This document shows, piece by piece, positions 52,581 to 60,870 of a stretch of DNA of 64,000 bases. The stretch is from an uncultured Opitutales bacterium (GTDB lineage Bacteria; Verrucomicrobiota; Verrucomicrobiia; Opitutales; Intestinicryptomonadaceae): the NCBI GenBank assembly GCA_900545705.1, contig URAK01000004.1, positions 1 to 64,000 on the forward strand. The letters run 5' to 3'. Position numbers and translations under genes: made by a program. The notes beneath the pieces were generated by a model, which did not search any database, was not told where the DNA came from, and saw only the letters and a list, made by a program, of their open reading frames with translations. The stretch's first letter is position 1; the number at the start of each line of letters is the position of its first letter.

Positions 52581-54068
52581 TTACGCGCTGAAGTAAAATA
52601 TCAGCGCGGCTAATGTTGTTGGGGCTATTGTTCCATAAAATAGATATTTTGGTGAAACACCCTCTTTAAAATGCGATTTCATAATGGATAGCCCCGCGAG
52701 ATTCGGCGCGTTCGCTATCACTGTTAGGCCGCCTCCCGTCACCGCCCCGGCGACTATCATATATTTCATGGCTTCAGTAAAGCCCGGCACCAAAGATGCA
52801 AGATAGGTAATTGCCGCATTGTCGTTGAACGCCGAAAGCGCCATGCCCCCGATAAACAGCTCTCTGTTGCCTAAACTCATCAAAACGGGCTCTATCCACC
52901 AGCCTTGCAGGCTTCCGTGAACTACAAGTGCCGAGAGAAATATCCCCACGAGTATCGGAGATTTGAATTGAAGCTTTTTTTGGTAGATAGACGTGACGTC
53001 GCAAAAAGCAATAAAAGTCATAAGAGAAAAAATGAGCAGTACGGGGCTGTGCATTGAGAATATGGAAAATGCGAGGAATATCATATGAATCGCTCTAAGC
53101 CATGCGGGCGACGGCATTTCGCATACCCTTATTGAAGTGTCCGACTTCCTCCTTTGTTCGAGCAGCGCGAATTCTTTCCGGAAAATCAGGTAGTATAGGG
53201 CGGTCGAAGCGCAAATGGCGGCGACGGCTTTTAAGCCGAATGTAGATATCATATACATAGTGTCCCACCCCCAAGTTCTTGCCACCATAAGCACTGGTGG
53301 AGCCGCGAAGTGCGTGAGGGTTCCGCCAATAGATACAGACAGAAACAGCAGCCCTAAAGTTGCGTATTTTAACTTGTTTGAGGGCGAAAATTCAAAGAAC
53401 TTTGATATCAACAGCGATGCCGAAATCGTAATTGCGGCAGGTTCCGTTATGAACGATCCAAGCACCGAACCTATGCAGATTGTGGAAACCCACCAAGCTC
53501 CCACTGTTCCGCCGCCGATTCCGGCGACTTTTTTTATCGCCCACGCGGCAGAGTCCACTATCGGCTTACTCGCCGATATTAGCATAATCGTCATTACAAA
53601 TAGTGGCTCTCCGAACTTGTGTTCGTCGTATGTCATTGCGTCGATGTACGCCGACATGTTGTCCCAGCCGTAAACGTACCAGAAGCCCGCGAGCAACGGT
53701 ATCAGCCACATCGCGAATATGACTTCGACTTCGCCGAGCAGATGGAAGATTTTTGAAAACAAGTCGCGCGTTTCGTCGCTTGCGTCGCTCAGATAAAATA
53801 CGCCCGAGCCCTTCGATTCGTTTTTTATGAAGTGGGCGATATCCACAAAATATCTATGCGAAAAGGTATGGATTACCGCGCACAAGAAAACTGCCGTGGC
53901 GTACAGGTTGAAGGGGGCTATTTTCACTCTTTCGCAGAGCGTTGCCCAGAGCGATGCGGACTCCGGATAGCTTTCCAGGGGCAGGGGGTAGGGCAGCTCC
54001 GCTGCGTCGGCGAAAGCAATTTTCACTGACGCTACAATTATCGAAAAAATGAGGATATGCTTTTTCAT
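52581..54068 (-). CDS. Putative Na+/H+ antiporter (PF07399-like)
   Basis: A 495-residue inner-membrane transporter with 11-12 hydrophobic segments, resembling the ion-transporter superfamily group annotated as putative Na+/H+ antiporters. GSFITEPAAITISASLL is the conserved re-entrant motif, with a second related GGAVTGGGLTVIANAPN near the C-terminus, as in inverted-repeat transporters. A signal-like N-terminus (MKKHILIFSIIVASVKIAFA) supports the start at 54068, where the frame runs 17 codons farther. A palindrome 81 bases upstream may be its operator. Confidence 0.78.
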   Translation of the reverse strand: MKKHILIFSIIVASVKIAFADAAELPYPLPLESYPESASLWATLCERVKIAPFNLYATAVFLCAVIHTFSHRYFVDIAHFIKNESKGSGVFYLSDASDETRDLFSKIFHLLGEVEVIFAMWLIPLLAGFWYVYGWDNMSAYIDAMTYDEHKFGEPLFVMTIMLISASKPIVDSAAWAIKKVAGIGGGTVGAWWVSTICIGSVLGSFITEPAAITISASLLISKFFEFSPSNKLKYATLGLLFLSVSIGGTLTHFAAPPVLMVARTWGWDTMYMISTFGLKAVAAICASTALYYLIFRKEFALLEQRRKSDTSIRVCEMPSPAWLRAIHMIFLAFSIFSMHSPVLLIFSLMTFIAFCDVTSIYQKKLQFKSPILVGIFLSALVVHGSLQGWWIEPVLMSLGNRELFIGGMALSAFNDNAAITYLASLVPGFTEAMKYMIVAGAVTGGGLTVIANAPNLAGLSIMKSHFKEGVSPKYLFYGTIAPTTLAALIFYFSA

Positions 54069-54148
54069 TGCCCCTTTTGTTCCGAGGATTGCCGGTAAAG
54101 TTCCGCATCGAAACTCCATCTATTAAATCCGTATGACACTCTTATAAA

Positions 54149-54164
54149 TTGACCGGTAGGTCAA
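54149..54164 (-). promoter_or_regulatory. Perfect palindrome, candidate repressor site
   Basis: TTGACC-GGTA-GGTCAA is an exact 6-4-6 inverted repeat, 81 bases upstream of the antiporter start. Its form resembles TetR-family operators. No TetR gene is in the window. Confidence 0.45.
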
Positions 54165-54999
54165 CTAAATCCGCTCGTATTTTTAATATTTTTTAATTCG
54201 TTTAAAATCAAGTTATTGCAAATTTAAAAAGCGTTGGTTCAAGACTGGCAAAGGGCTGCCTTGAATGCCTCTAAAAAAAGGACAGCAAATTTAAATTTCC
54301 CAGTGTGAAAAATTGCTTTTTTTTATTTTATTCTAGTCATTGTTGGCAAACTTTTTTAATGCAGTACCAAATTTTCCCTAAAAAATTTTAGCCTTGCCGA
54401 TAAATTAGCAGTTGAAGCAAAAACGTTATTGCAAAATTGTCCGCACAAAAAATCTTGTGCTGAAATAGACAAAAATACGATGGATTCAACTGTAAGGTTT
54501 TTGCAATTTGCGCGGGAATTTTCAGATAATTTACTTCTTCCCGCTGGCGGCACTCTTTAGTGTAGCAATAAAATATGCAAAACCGTTTTATCGAATTTTT
54601 TTACAGGCATAACGCATTGGAATTTAACCAAAAACCAGTCTGGAATGAAAGTCATATAAGACAAAGCCAAAAAGTTAACCGCACTATTTCAGTATGAAAG
54701 TGCTGAAAACTTTTTATTCTCACCTGCAAAATCAGCTATTGCGCGCAACGGCGTTTCGCCCATGAAAAACCATAAAATTTTTAGCGCGCTATAAGCCCGC
54801 CGGCCTTTCGGAGATAAAATTTCGATTTTCCTCAAAATATTTCCGCGCCTCAATTCCAACAGACGAATTTACAACTAAAAAAACAGATTTTATAACTGTT
54901 TTTGCGTGCGGAATTTTCTGAAAGCTTATTTAAACTATGCCTTTCAGGGCAAATTTTTGTCTTGTGAAATTGCAGTTAATTGAAGGAATTTTCCAACAC
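54165..54999. other. Long AT-rich intergenic region, no gene seen
   Basis: About 830 bases between the antiporter and the RraA gene's end. It has very low coding character in all frames and no tRNA-like fold. I noticed a tRNA-like GGTTCAAGAC near 54236 but no cloverleaf around it. It could be a decayed gene. Confidence 0.5.
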
Positions 55000-55059
55000 T
55001 TTCGGCGGGGAGAGAAAATGGATTTTAATAAAAACCATTTCCGCGATTCCCCGCCGAAA
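55000..55059 (-). repeat. Long inverted repeat after the RraA gene
   Basis: TTTCGGCGGGGA and its exact complement form a 12-bp stem, with an inner 6-bp stem (AAATGG/CCATTT). It lies 18 bases past the RraA stop in the transcribed direction, but no T-run follows, so it may act as an mRNA-end structure or repeat element. Confidence 0.6.
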
Positions 55060-55077
55060 TGCAGGGTTGCAGGGCAA

Positions 55078-55821
55078 TTAGAAGTATCCGCCCTTTTCTG
55101 TGATTTGCTGTATGGATTGCCCTTCTTTTACCCACCCGAAGATTTTTTTCTCGTTGCTCTTAATTTCTTCGGCGCGGATTAGCACGTCGTAGGCAACATC
55201 GCGGGGGACAACGAGAACTCCGTCAATGTCTCCGAGAATCACATCTCCGGGGCGTATGAGAGCCTTGCCTATTAAAATCGGAACTTGGTAGTGCGTTATG
55301 AGGCAGCGGCCGAGGCTCCCGTTGGATATTCTGTATTTGTAGAATATAGGGAAATCGGCTTCAAGAATCTGGTGGGTGTCGCGTATGCCGCCGTCGATGC
55401 AGGCTGCTTTTACTTTTTTGCCCTTTGCGGTTGCGGTCATTACACCTCCCCAAAGAGTCGCTTCTTCGTCGCGGCTCGTGTCCCACAATACAAAGTGGTC
55501 TTCGCCGAGTTCGTCAAGCATTTGCGTCCTGAACTCCATTTCGCCGCGGATCATTACGTTTGGCGCGCTCTTGACTGTGAACGCGAATCCGGCGACAGTC
55601 CTGTATTCGCGCAGGGGTTTTATGTACCAAGGCAAGGCTTGGTTCAACAGGCAAAATTCCCTCATCACATCGTTTACCGCTCCCGTGTAAAGCTTTTCAA
55701 ATCTCGCTAAAAGCTCTTTTGCGGGTATCGGGAAATCGCATGTTGGCTTGTATTCCCGCGTCTCGATTAGCTTTTCGAGATTCATCATTCCGACTTCTTT
55801 TTTATATTGGTCTACGCTCAT
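55078..55821 (-). CDS. RraA-type aldolase (HMG/CHA aldolase-like)
   Basis: Protein of the RraA family, 247 residues. In active class II pyruvate aldolases of this family, a Gly-rich loop and an Arg-Asp pair bind Mg; here CIDGGIRDTH provides the Arg-Asp pair and WGGVMTATA the loop, so an enzyme is more likely than the RNase E inhibitor. PGDVILGDIDGVLVVP is the conserved family region. It is the last gene in the enolase-MFS-SDR operon and probably cleaves a keto-acid to pyruvate. The start at 55821 has no obvious ribosome site. Confidence 0.82.
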   Translation of the reverse strand: MSVDQYKKEVGMMNLEKLIETREYKPTCDFPIPAKELLARFEKLYTGAVNDVMREFCLLNQALPWYIKPLREYRTVAGFAFTVKSAPNVMIRGEMEFRTQMLDELGEDHFVLWDTSRDEEATLWGGVMTATAKGKKVKAACIDGGIRDTHQILEADFPIFYKYRISNGSLGRCLITHYQVPILIGKALIRPGDVILGDIDGVLVVPRDVAYDVLIRAEEIKSNEKKIFGWVKEGQSIQQITEKGGYF

Positions 55822-55864
55822 TTTTTTGTGTGTTAAATGTTGGTGTTTGAGGTTTGTTAAAAAG

Positions 55865-56635
55865 TTAGAAACGAAGGCTTAATCCGCCGTCTACAAAGAA
55901 ATCTGCGCCTGTTATGTATCTTCCGGCGTCGGAGCAAAGCAAAAGCGCGGTTGCCGCGCAATCTTCTGCGGTGCCAACATATCCGAGGGGAATATTGCTT
56001 TCCACGGCCTTCTTATAGTCGGCGTCCGCGAGGGCGTCGACGTTGCGGGCGGTGGCGATAGCGCCCGGGGCAAGATTGTTTATCGTAATTCCCATCGGCG
56101 CAAGGCGCGGCGCGAGATTTTTTACGAGGTTTACCAATCCCGCTTTTGATGCCGCATATACGCACATATCTTTGTGCGGCCTCGCCTGCTGGACTGAGCC
56201 GATATTCAGAATTCTTCCCCAGTGGTTCTTGGACATGTGCGGGACTACCTCCTTAATCAGTCGCAGGGTCGAGCGCAAGTTGACGTTTATTTGGGCTTCA
56301 AAATCTTCGTCTGTCACTTGATCGTACGGAGCGCGAACCTGCATTGACGCGTTTGCAACAAGTATGTCGGCAGGGACTCCGTTTGCTTCGGAAAAATCCC
56401 CCCATGCCTTTCCGACGTCGGCGCGGACGAGATCGAATTGCCATAGGTGCGCTTTCACGCCAAATTTTTCAGCGTCTGCCGCAGTTTGTTCGGCGAGCTT
56501 GGAGTGGCTTCTATAATTTATGACTACGTCCGCCCCGTATTCGGCCAAAGCGAGCGTTATCGCCCTTCCAATGCCTTGCCCGCCGCCTGTGACAAGGGCC
56601 GTCTTGCCTTTTAAATTAAACAGTTCTTTTATCAT
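55865..56635 (-). CDS. SDR-family oxidoreductase
   Basis: NAD(P)-dependent dehydrogenase of 256 residues. The cofactor motif TGGGQGIG follows TALV, NASMQ is the NNAG-type strand, and catalysis uses Ser in NIGSVQQ with Tyr and Lys in YAASKAG. VGTAEDCAATALLLCSDAGR is near the C-terminus as in gluconate/sugar-acid dehydrogenases. It is between the transporter (17 bases) and the aldolase (43 bases) genes, pointing to oxidation of a 2-keto-3-deoxy sugar acid. FabG is a less likely alternative. Confidence 0.88.
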   Translation of the reverse strand: MIKELFNLKGKTALVTGGGQGIGRAITLALAEYGADVVINYRSHSKLAEQTAADAEKFGVKAHLWQFDLVRADVGKAWGDFSEANGVPADILVANASMQVRAPYDQVTDEDFEAQINVNLRSTLRLIKEVVPHMSKNHWGRILNIGSVQQARPHKDMCVYAASKAGLVNLVKNLAPRLAPMGITINNLAPGAIATARNVDALADADYKKAVESNIPLGYVGTAEDCAATALLLCSDAGRYITGADFFVDGGLSLRF

Positions 56636-56652
56636 TTTTGTTTTGCTTAAAG

Positions 56653-57900
56653 TTATTCAGATTCCTCGCAATAATTTTTATTGAAGAAAAAGAGCATAGA
56701 AACCGCGACAAACGCAGAGCCCAGCAGGAATGCCGCCGAGAGCGACATTATTCCGGCGCTGAAACCTGCGATTTCCTTAATGTAGGCCATCAGCTTTGGT
56801 GCGACAGAACCCATTACGAATGCGAACGACAGGTAAAGCCCTGAGGCAGTCGCCCGATAGCGGGGCTCTATTACGTCAAACAGCGCGGCAAATAGGTTGG
56901 AGTCGTAGACGCCGCGGAAGAAGCCGAACCCCGCCATCGCCGCGCAACATATCCAGAAGTTGTCCGTATAACCGCATAGGAATATGAACGGAACCGCGAG
57001 AAACAGCCCCAGAAATTCCGCCCACATTCTCGATTGCTTGAATTTTTCTGAGAATGCGTCGGACAGTTTTCCGCCTATCATAACTCCGAAGAATGCGAAC
57101 GCGAAGTGCCAGAGCATCGAGTTTAAGCCCGCCATTGAAAGCGACATTTCGTATTTTTCGTGCAGGTACGAGGGCATCCATGTGTTGTAGCCCACGTTTA
57201 CAAAGCACTGGCAGGCAAAGGCGAGCGCGAGGCAATAAAAAGTCTGCTTTTTTAGAATCGCGCCGAGCATTTTTGAAAAGCTCGTCTTTTCGATTTTCTT
57301 ATCGCTGCTTTCCGAAGGCGCCGGCATAGGGGTATTCTGCATTGCAAATATGCACAAGACAGCCCATACAACGCCTATCGAGCCAAATACGTAGAAAGCC
57401 GCCCGCCATCCGTAATGTTCCCCGATATACCCGGATATAAATCCGCTAGCTATTATTCCGACGTAAAGCGAAGTCTGATGTATTGAAAGCGCCGTCGCGC
57501 GCGTGTGGGAGTGCAGTTGGCTTAAAAGGGAAGTTGCCGCAGGGAAGTAGAACGCTTCGCCGCCGCCGGTCGCAACGCTCCTGAAAACTATCAGAAGCAC
57601 TATTCCTCCGCTAAGGCCGGTGCAGAGCGTGCCGCCGCTAAATATTAGCAAAGACCATATTACTATCCATTTCCTGGATATTAAATCTCCGAGAAATCCG
57701 GATATCGGAACCAAAATTCCATAGACAGCTGTGAAAATCATGACAACATCGCCTATATCGTAGTCGGTCAAACCGAGGTCCGCCTTGATAAGGGGAATTA
57801 CTGTGTTGAAAATCTGTCGGTCACCCTGGTTTAGAAAATAAGCGACCCACAGCAGCCCCACAAGGAACCATTTATACTGAAATAGGGAGTTTTTCTTCAT
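56653..57900 (-). CDS. MFS transporter, sugar-acid symporter-like
   Basis: A 415-residue transporter with 12 hydrophobic segments. WVAYFLNQGDRQIFNTVIPL near the N-terminus and LFFFNKNYCEE at the end show that it is a paralogue of the transporter at 44069. GFLGDLISRKW is the MFS loop motif. It is flanked by sugar-acid enzymes, so it probably imports the acid degraded by the operon. Reading order in the transcript is enolase-superfamily gene, then this gene, 84 bases later. Confidence 0.85.
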   Translation of the reverse strand: MKKNSLFQYKWFLVGLLWVAYFLNQGDRQIFNTVIPLIKADLGLTDYDIGDVVMIFTAVYGILVPISGFLGDLISRKWIVIWSLLIFSGGTLCTGLSGGIVLLIVFRSVATGGGEAFYFPAATSLLSQLHSHTRATALSIHQTSLYVGIIASGFISGYIGEHYGWRAAFYVFGSIGVVWAVLCIFAMQNTPMPAPSESSDKKIEKTSFSKMLGAILKKQTFYCLALAFACQCFVNVGYNTWMPSYLHEKYEMSLSMAGLNSMLWHFAFAFFGVMIGGKLSDAFSEKFKQSRMWAEFLGLFLAVPFIFLCGYTDNFWICCAAMAGFGFFRGVYDSNLFAALFDVIEPRYRATASGLYLSFAFVMGSVAPKLMAYIKEIAGFSAGIMSLSAAFLLGSAFVAVSMLFFFNKNYCEESE

Positions 57901-57984
57901 AATTTATTCGCTTGTCCGGAAAATTTTTAGAGCCGATACGCCGCGCCTGAATGCGGCGCGGCGGCATATTAAAAACCGCTTGAA

Positions 57985-59307
57985 TTATGACCAGCGGCGG
58001 TCGTTTGCCCATTCTTTGTCCCACTGGGAGGTATCCGCCCAGGCTTCGGGGAAGTCCTCGTGCAGCTTTTCTTTGATGAGGTCTTCGTTGAGAGATTCTA
58101 TGCCGAGGCCGGGAGCGTTTGGAACGTCGATATAGCCCTTGTTTATGAGCGGCTTGGGAAGGCCGTTTACGAGGCTGTCCCACCAAGGCACGTCGACCGA
58201 GTGGACTTCCAGCGCCGTAAAATTGCGCGTTGCCGCCGCTACATGGACTGCCGCCATGCACGCTATCGGGCTTTCCGCCATATGTATGGCCATAGCCGTG
58301 TGGTGTTCTTCCGCAAGATCTCCGATTTTCTTAGTTTCGAGAATGCCGCCCGCCGTCAATATGTCAGGGTGGATTACTGCGAGAGCTCCTGATTCGAGCA
58401 GCGGCCTGAATCCCTCTTTCAGATATATGTCTTCGCCAGTTGCGAGGGGGGTTGTCGTGGCGTTTGCCATGCGGACGTATTGGTCTGTGTACTGCCACGG
58501 CACGGGGTCTTCCATCCAAGAGATATTGTATTTTTCGAGCCGCTTGGCAAGTTTGATGCAGTCTTCCACGGGAATATGCCCGAGGTGGTCTATTGCAAGC
58601 GGTATTTCATATCCGATTTCAGCGCGCACGTCGGCCATATATTTTTCGAGATAGTCGAGGCCCTTTTCAGTGATGTGTATTCCCGTAAACGGGTGCGCCG
58701 TGTTGAATAGGTCGTATGCTTCTCCTCTCATCGCGCGCGGGTCTATCGAGCCGTGGGGGGTTGAAAATACGGTCTTTTTATATTCGCGCATTTTTTCTAG
58801 GAATCCGAGCGGCGCGCAAAGCGCCCCATCGATATCCGTCAGAAGCTCTATTCCCAAGTCCATTTTTAGGAAAGTATAGCCCTGCGCCATGCGGTCTTTA
58901 AGGGCCTTGCCCATATCGCGGCCGCCGCCTTCGCTGTCGGTGTCGCAATATATGCGGATTTTGTCGCGGTATTTGCCGCCGAGAAGCTGCCATACCGGCA
59001 CTCCCCACGCCTTGCCGGCGATGTCCCACAGGGCGACTTCTATGCCGCAGACTCCGCCTGCCTGGCGCGAGTCTCCGCCAAACTGCTTTATTCTATTAAA
59101 AATCTTTTCTACGTTGCAGGGGTTTTCCCCAAGTATGCGGCTTTTGAGCATTGCTGCGTACGTCCTGCTCGACGCATCGCGGACTTCGCCGTACCCGACG
59201 ATTCCCTGGTTTGTGTATATTTTTATGAGTGTGCAGCGTTTGGGCGCGCCGTCTATGTCGGCAAAACGCATGTCAGTTATTTTTAGCGTAGAGGGATCTA
59301 TTTTCAT
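57985..59307 (-). CDS. Enolase-superfamily sugar-acid dehydratase
   Basis: Mandelate racemase/muconate-lactonising group enzyme of 440 residues, which dehydrates an aldonic or aldaric acid. TFLKMDLG has the catalytic Lys, AIDHLG, SWMEDPVPW and TGEDIY give the three Mg ligands, and IHPDILTAGG with AIHMAESPIA provide the His/Asp and Glu of the second half. RspA/GalD-like length. I used the ATG at 59307; the frame opens ten codons earlier. It heads the catabolic operon. The substrate is not predictable. Confidence 0.87.
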   Translation of the reverse strand: MKIDPSTLKITDMRFADIDGAPKRCTLIKIYTNQGIVGYGEVRDASSRTYAAMLKSRILGENPCNVEKIFNRIKQFGGDSRQAGGVCGIEVALWDIAGKAWGVPVWQLLGGKYRDKIRIYCDTDSEGGGRDMGKALKDRMAQGYTFLKMDLGIELLTDIDGALCAPLGFLEKMREYKKTVFSTPHGSIDPRAMRGEAYDLFNTAHPFTGIHITEKGLDYLEKYMADVRAEIGYEIPLAIDHLGHIPVEDCIKLAKRLEKYNISWMEDPVPWQYTDQYVRMANATTTPLATGEDIYLKEGFRPLLESGALAVIHPDILTAGGILETKKIGDLAEEHHTAMAIHMAESPIACMAAVHVAAATRNFTALEVHSVDVPWWDSLVNGLPKPLINKGYIDVPNAPGLGIESLNEDLIKEKLHEDFPEAWADTSQWDKEWANDRRWS

Positions 59308-59375
59308 AAATGTTGTTTTTAGGCGATTTTCTCCCAAAAGAATTTTGCGTCAAGCAATGCCTTCTTGTAAAATAG

Positions 59376-59386
59376 TTAACTGTTAA
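59376..59386 (-). promoter_or_regulatory. TTAAC-T-GTTAA palindrome upstream of dehydratase
   Basis: A perfect 11-base inverted repeat 69 bases upstream of the dehydratase ATG. It is short and AT-rich, so chance is quite possible. Confidence 0.25.
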
Positions 59387-59440
59387 TTTACCCACAAATA
59401 TAAAGTGCGAAATGCCTGCAAACATGAAGCACGAAAAAAA

Positions 59441-59465
59441 CCGCCGTTTCAGGCGGTTTTTTTTT
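59441..59465 (-). terminator. Two-way intrinsic terminator
   Basis: CCGCC and GGCGG form a 5-bp stem with a GTTTCA loop, flanked by A7 and T9. It ends the TIM-barrel gene's transcript on the minus strand and separates it from the dehydratase operon. Confidence 0.75.
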
Positions 59466-59519
59466 GCAGAAGGCGCGGACAATTTCACGGCCGCGCCGCC
59501 TTGCAAATGCGCTAATGCT

Positions 59520-60365
59520 CTATTTGCAAAGCACGGAATTTTTAAAGAATTTCAGGTTGTGGGAGAGAAGTTCGTCCAATGTATGCACTTTCCTCTTTAC
59601 GCCCTGCTCGAGAACGAGCCAGCCTTTGTATCCGCTATCGACAATCGCTTGGAAGCACTTGTTGAAATCCTCCGGCTGCTTGGCTTCGTCGAAGAACTCG
59701 GCGTTTGCTTTTAGGTGGATTTGGGCTATGCGGTCTTTGCCGAGCTTTTTTATGGCGACGTCTGGCTGGTCTCCGGTCCACACTATATTGAGCGTGTCGA
59801 AGTACACTTTGACGTTCGGTTCGCCTATCATATCCAGCAGCTTGATGTTGTCTTCCGCCTTGATTGTGTTTTCAAGCGCGAGCACTATATTCTTTTTCGC
59901 CGCGTATTGCGCAATTTCTTTTAAACGCTTAACGAGCGGTTCGAGGCGCTCCTTGCGGAATTCCTGCTTTTCCTTCTCATAGAGGCTCGATTTCCCGAAG
60001 AAGGGTATCAAGATGTTTTCAGCGCCGAGCTCCGCAGCGTTGTCGATGATATTTTTCATGTATTCGACGCAGTTCTTGTCTTCCTCAAACAGGAATTTGT
60101 GGTAGCAGGGGACGCATATAGAGCAGACCTGCATGTCGAGCTCCTTCATTTTGCTCTTCATGTCGTCGATTTCCTTGCGGGAGTATCCGTTTTTGTCGTC
60201 CTGAGTGCCGCGTTTGTAGTGGTCGAGCTGGACCCCTTCGTATCCGGCTTTTTTTGCAGTCTCAAAAGAGCCTCCAAAGTTTGCGAATTTAAAGTTTTGC
60301 GCGGCGAATGCGGAGGAGACCGCCATTGCAGCGACAAGTATCAATAAGTGTAATTTTTTTATCAT
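59520..60365 (-). CDS. Exported sugar-isomerase-like TIM barrel
   Basis: A 281-residue protein of the AP-endonuclease-2/xylose-isomerase-like TIM-barrel fold (PF01261), which in cytoplasmic relatives isomerises or epimerises sugars. Here it has a signal peptide (MKKLHLLILVAAMAVSSAFA after MI), so it acts outside the cytoplasm. Metal-site residues are suggested by ALENT (Glu), VYFDTLN (Asp), QIHLKAN (His) and VLEQG (Glu). It is separated from the dehydratase operon by a terminator; an extracytoplasmic partner for that pathway is possible. Confidence 0.78.
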   Translation of the reverse strand: MIKKLHLLILVAAMAVSSAFAAQNFKFANFGGSFETAKKAGYEGVQLDHYKRGTQDDKNGYSRKEIDDMKSKMKELDMQVCSICVPCYHKFLFEEDKNCVEYMKNIIDNAAELGAENILIPFFGKSSLYEKEKQEFRKERLEPLVKRLKEIAQYAAKKNIVLALENTIKAEDNIKLLDMIGEPNVKVYFDTLNIVWTGDQPDVAIKKLGKDRIAQIHLKANAEFFDEAKQPEDFNKCFQAIVDSGYKGWLVLEQGVKRKVHTLDELLSHNLKFFKNSVLCK

Positions 60366-60765
60366 ATGCGTTTAGTTTGTAGTTTATCAAACACTCAAAA
60401 GGGCGCATAGTCAAAGTTTATTTTTTTTATTTTGTGCGCCCTTGTGCCGCCTGAAAATTGCCGGTTTTGGGATAGGAGGCCCGGTGATTTTTTATAAAAT
60501 AGTCCGCAAAGCCCCGCGCCGAAAGCCGGATTTCTTGCGGATTTTTTAATGCATTTTTATTCCTAAAATATTGCAATTTACGTTGGATTGCGCGAGAGCT
60601 CGCGCGGTTTGCGCGGCCGCTTTTGCAAGCCGTTAAAACTCGCGCGCTCTAATATTGATGAAAGTTCGGCAAAAGGCGCGCGGCTTTTCTGCTTTAATGA
60701 AACACGAGCGTTTTAAACGGCCTTGAGAAGCCTGCGCTGAAAGGAAAAGCTATCCGCAGGGCAGG
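60366..60765. other. Intergenic region, 5' side of the TIM-barrel gene
   Basis: No gene supported. A 9-bp stem AAGGGCGCA/TGCGCCCTT (60399 and 60435) with a long AT loop lies just upstream of the gene, and GCGCGA-GAGC-TCGCGC occurs near 60590. Neither matches a known riboswitch. Confidence 0.4.
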
Positions 60766-60870
60766 GGCGGAAACGGCGCTATTGCCTAAAATATTTTTCG
60801 ATTTGATCTTGCCCACTTTGCACATGTCGGACACGGCGGAAACTTCGCTATTGCCTAAAATATTTTTCGA
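60766..60870. repeat. 36-bp direct repeat at the M14 stop
   Basis: Copies at 60766-60801 and 60835-60870 differ at two adjacent positions only. The second includes the terminal residues and stop of the M14 gene (EKYFRQ). Confidence 0.8.

Noticed and set aside
54225..54260. tRNA-like T-loop GGTTCAAGAC
   Set aside because: No acceptor, D or anticodon arm can be drawn around it.
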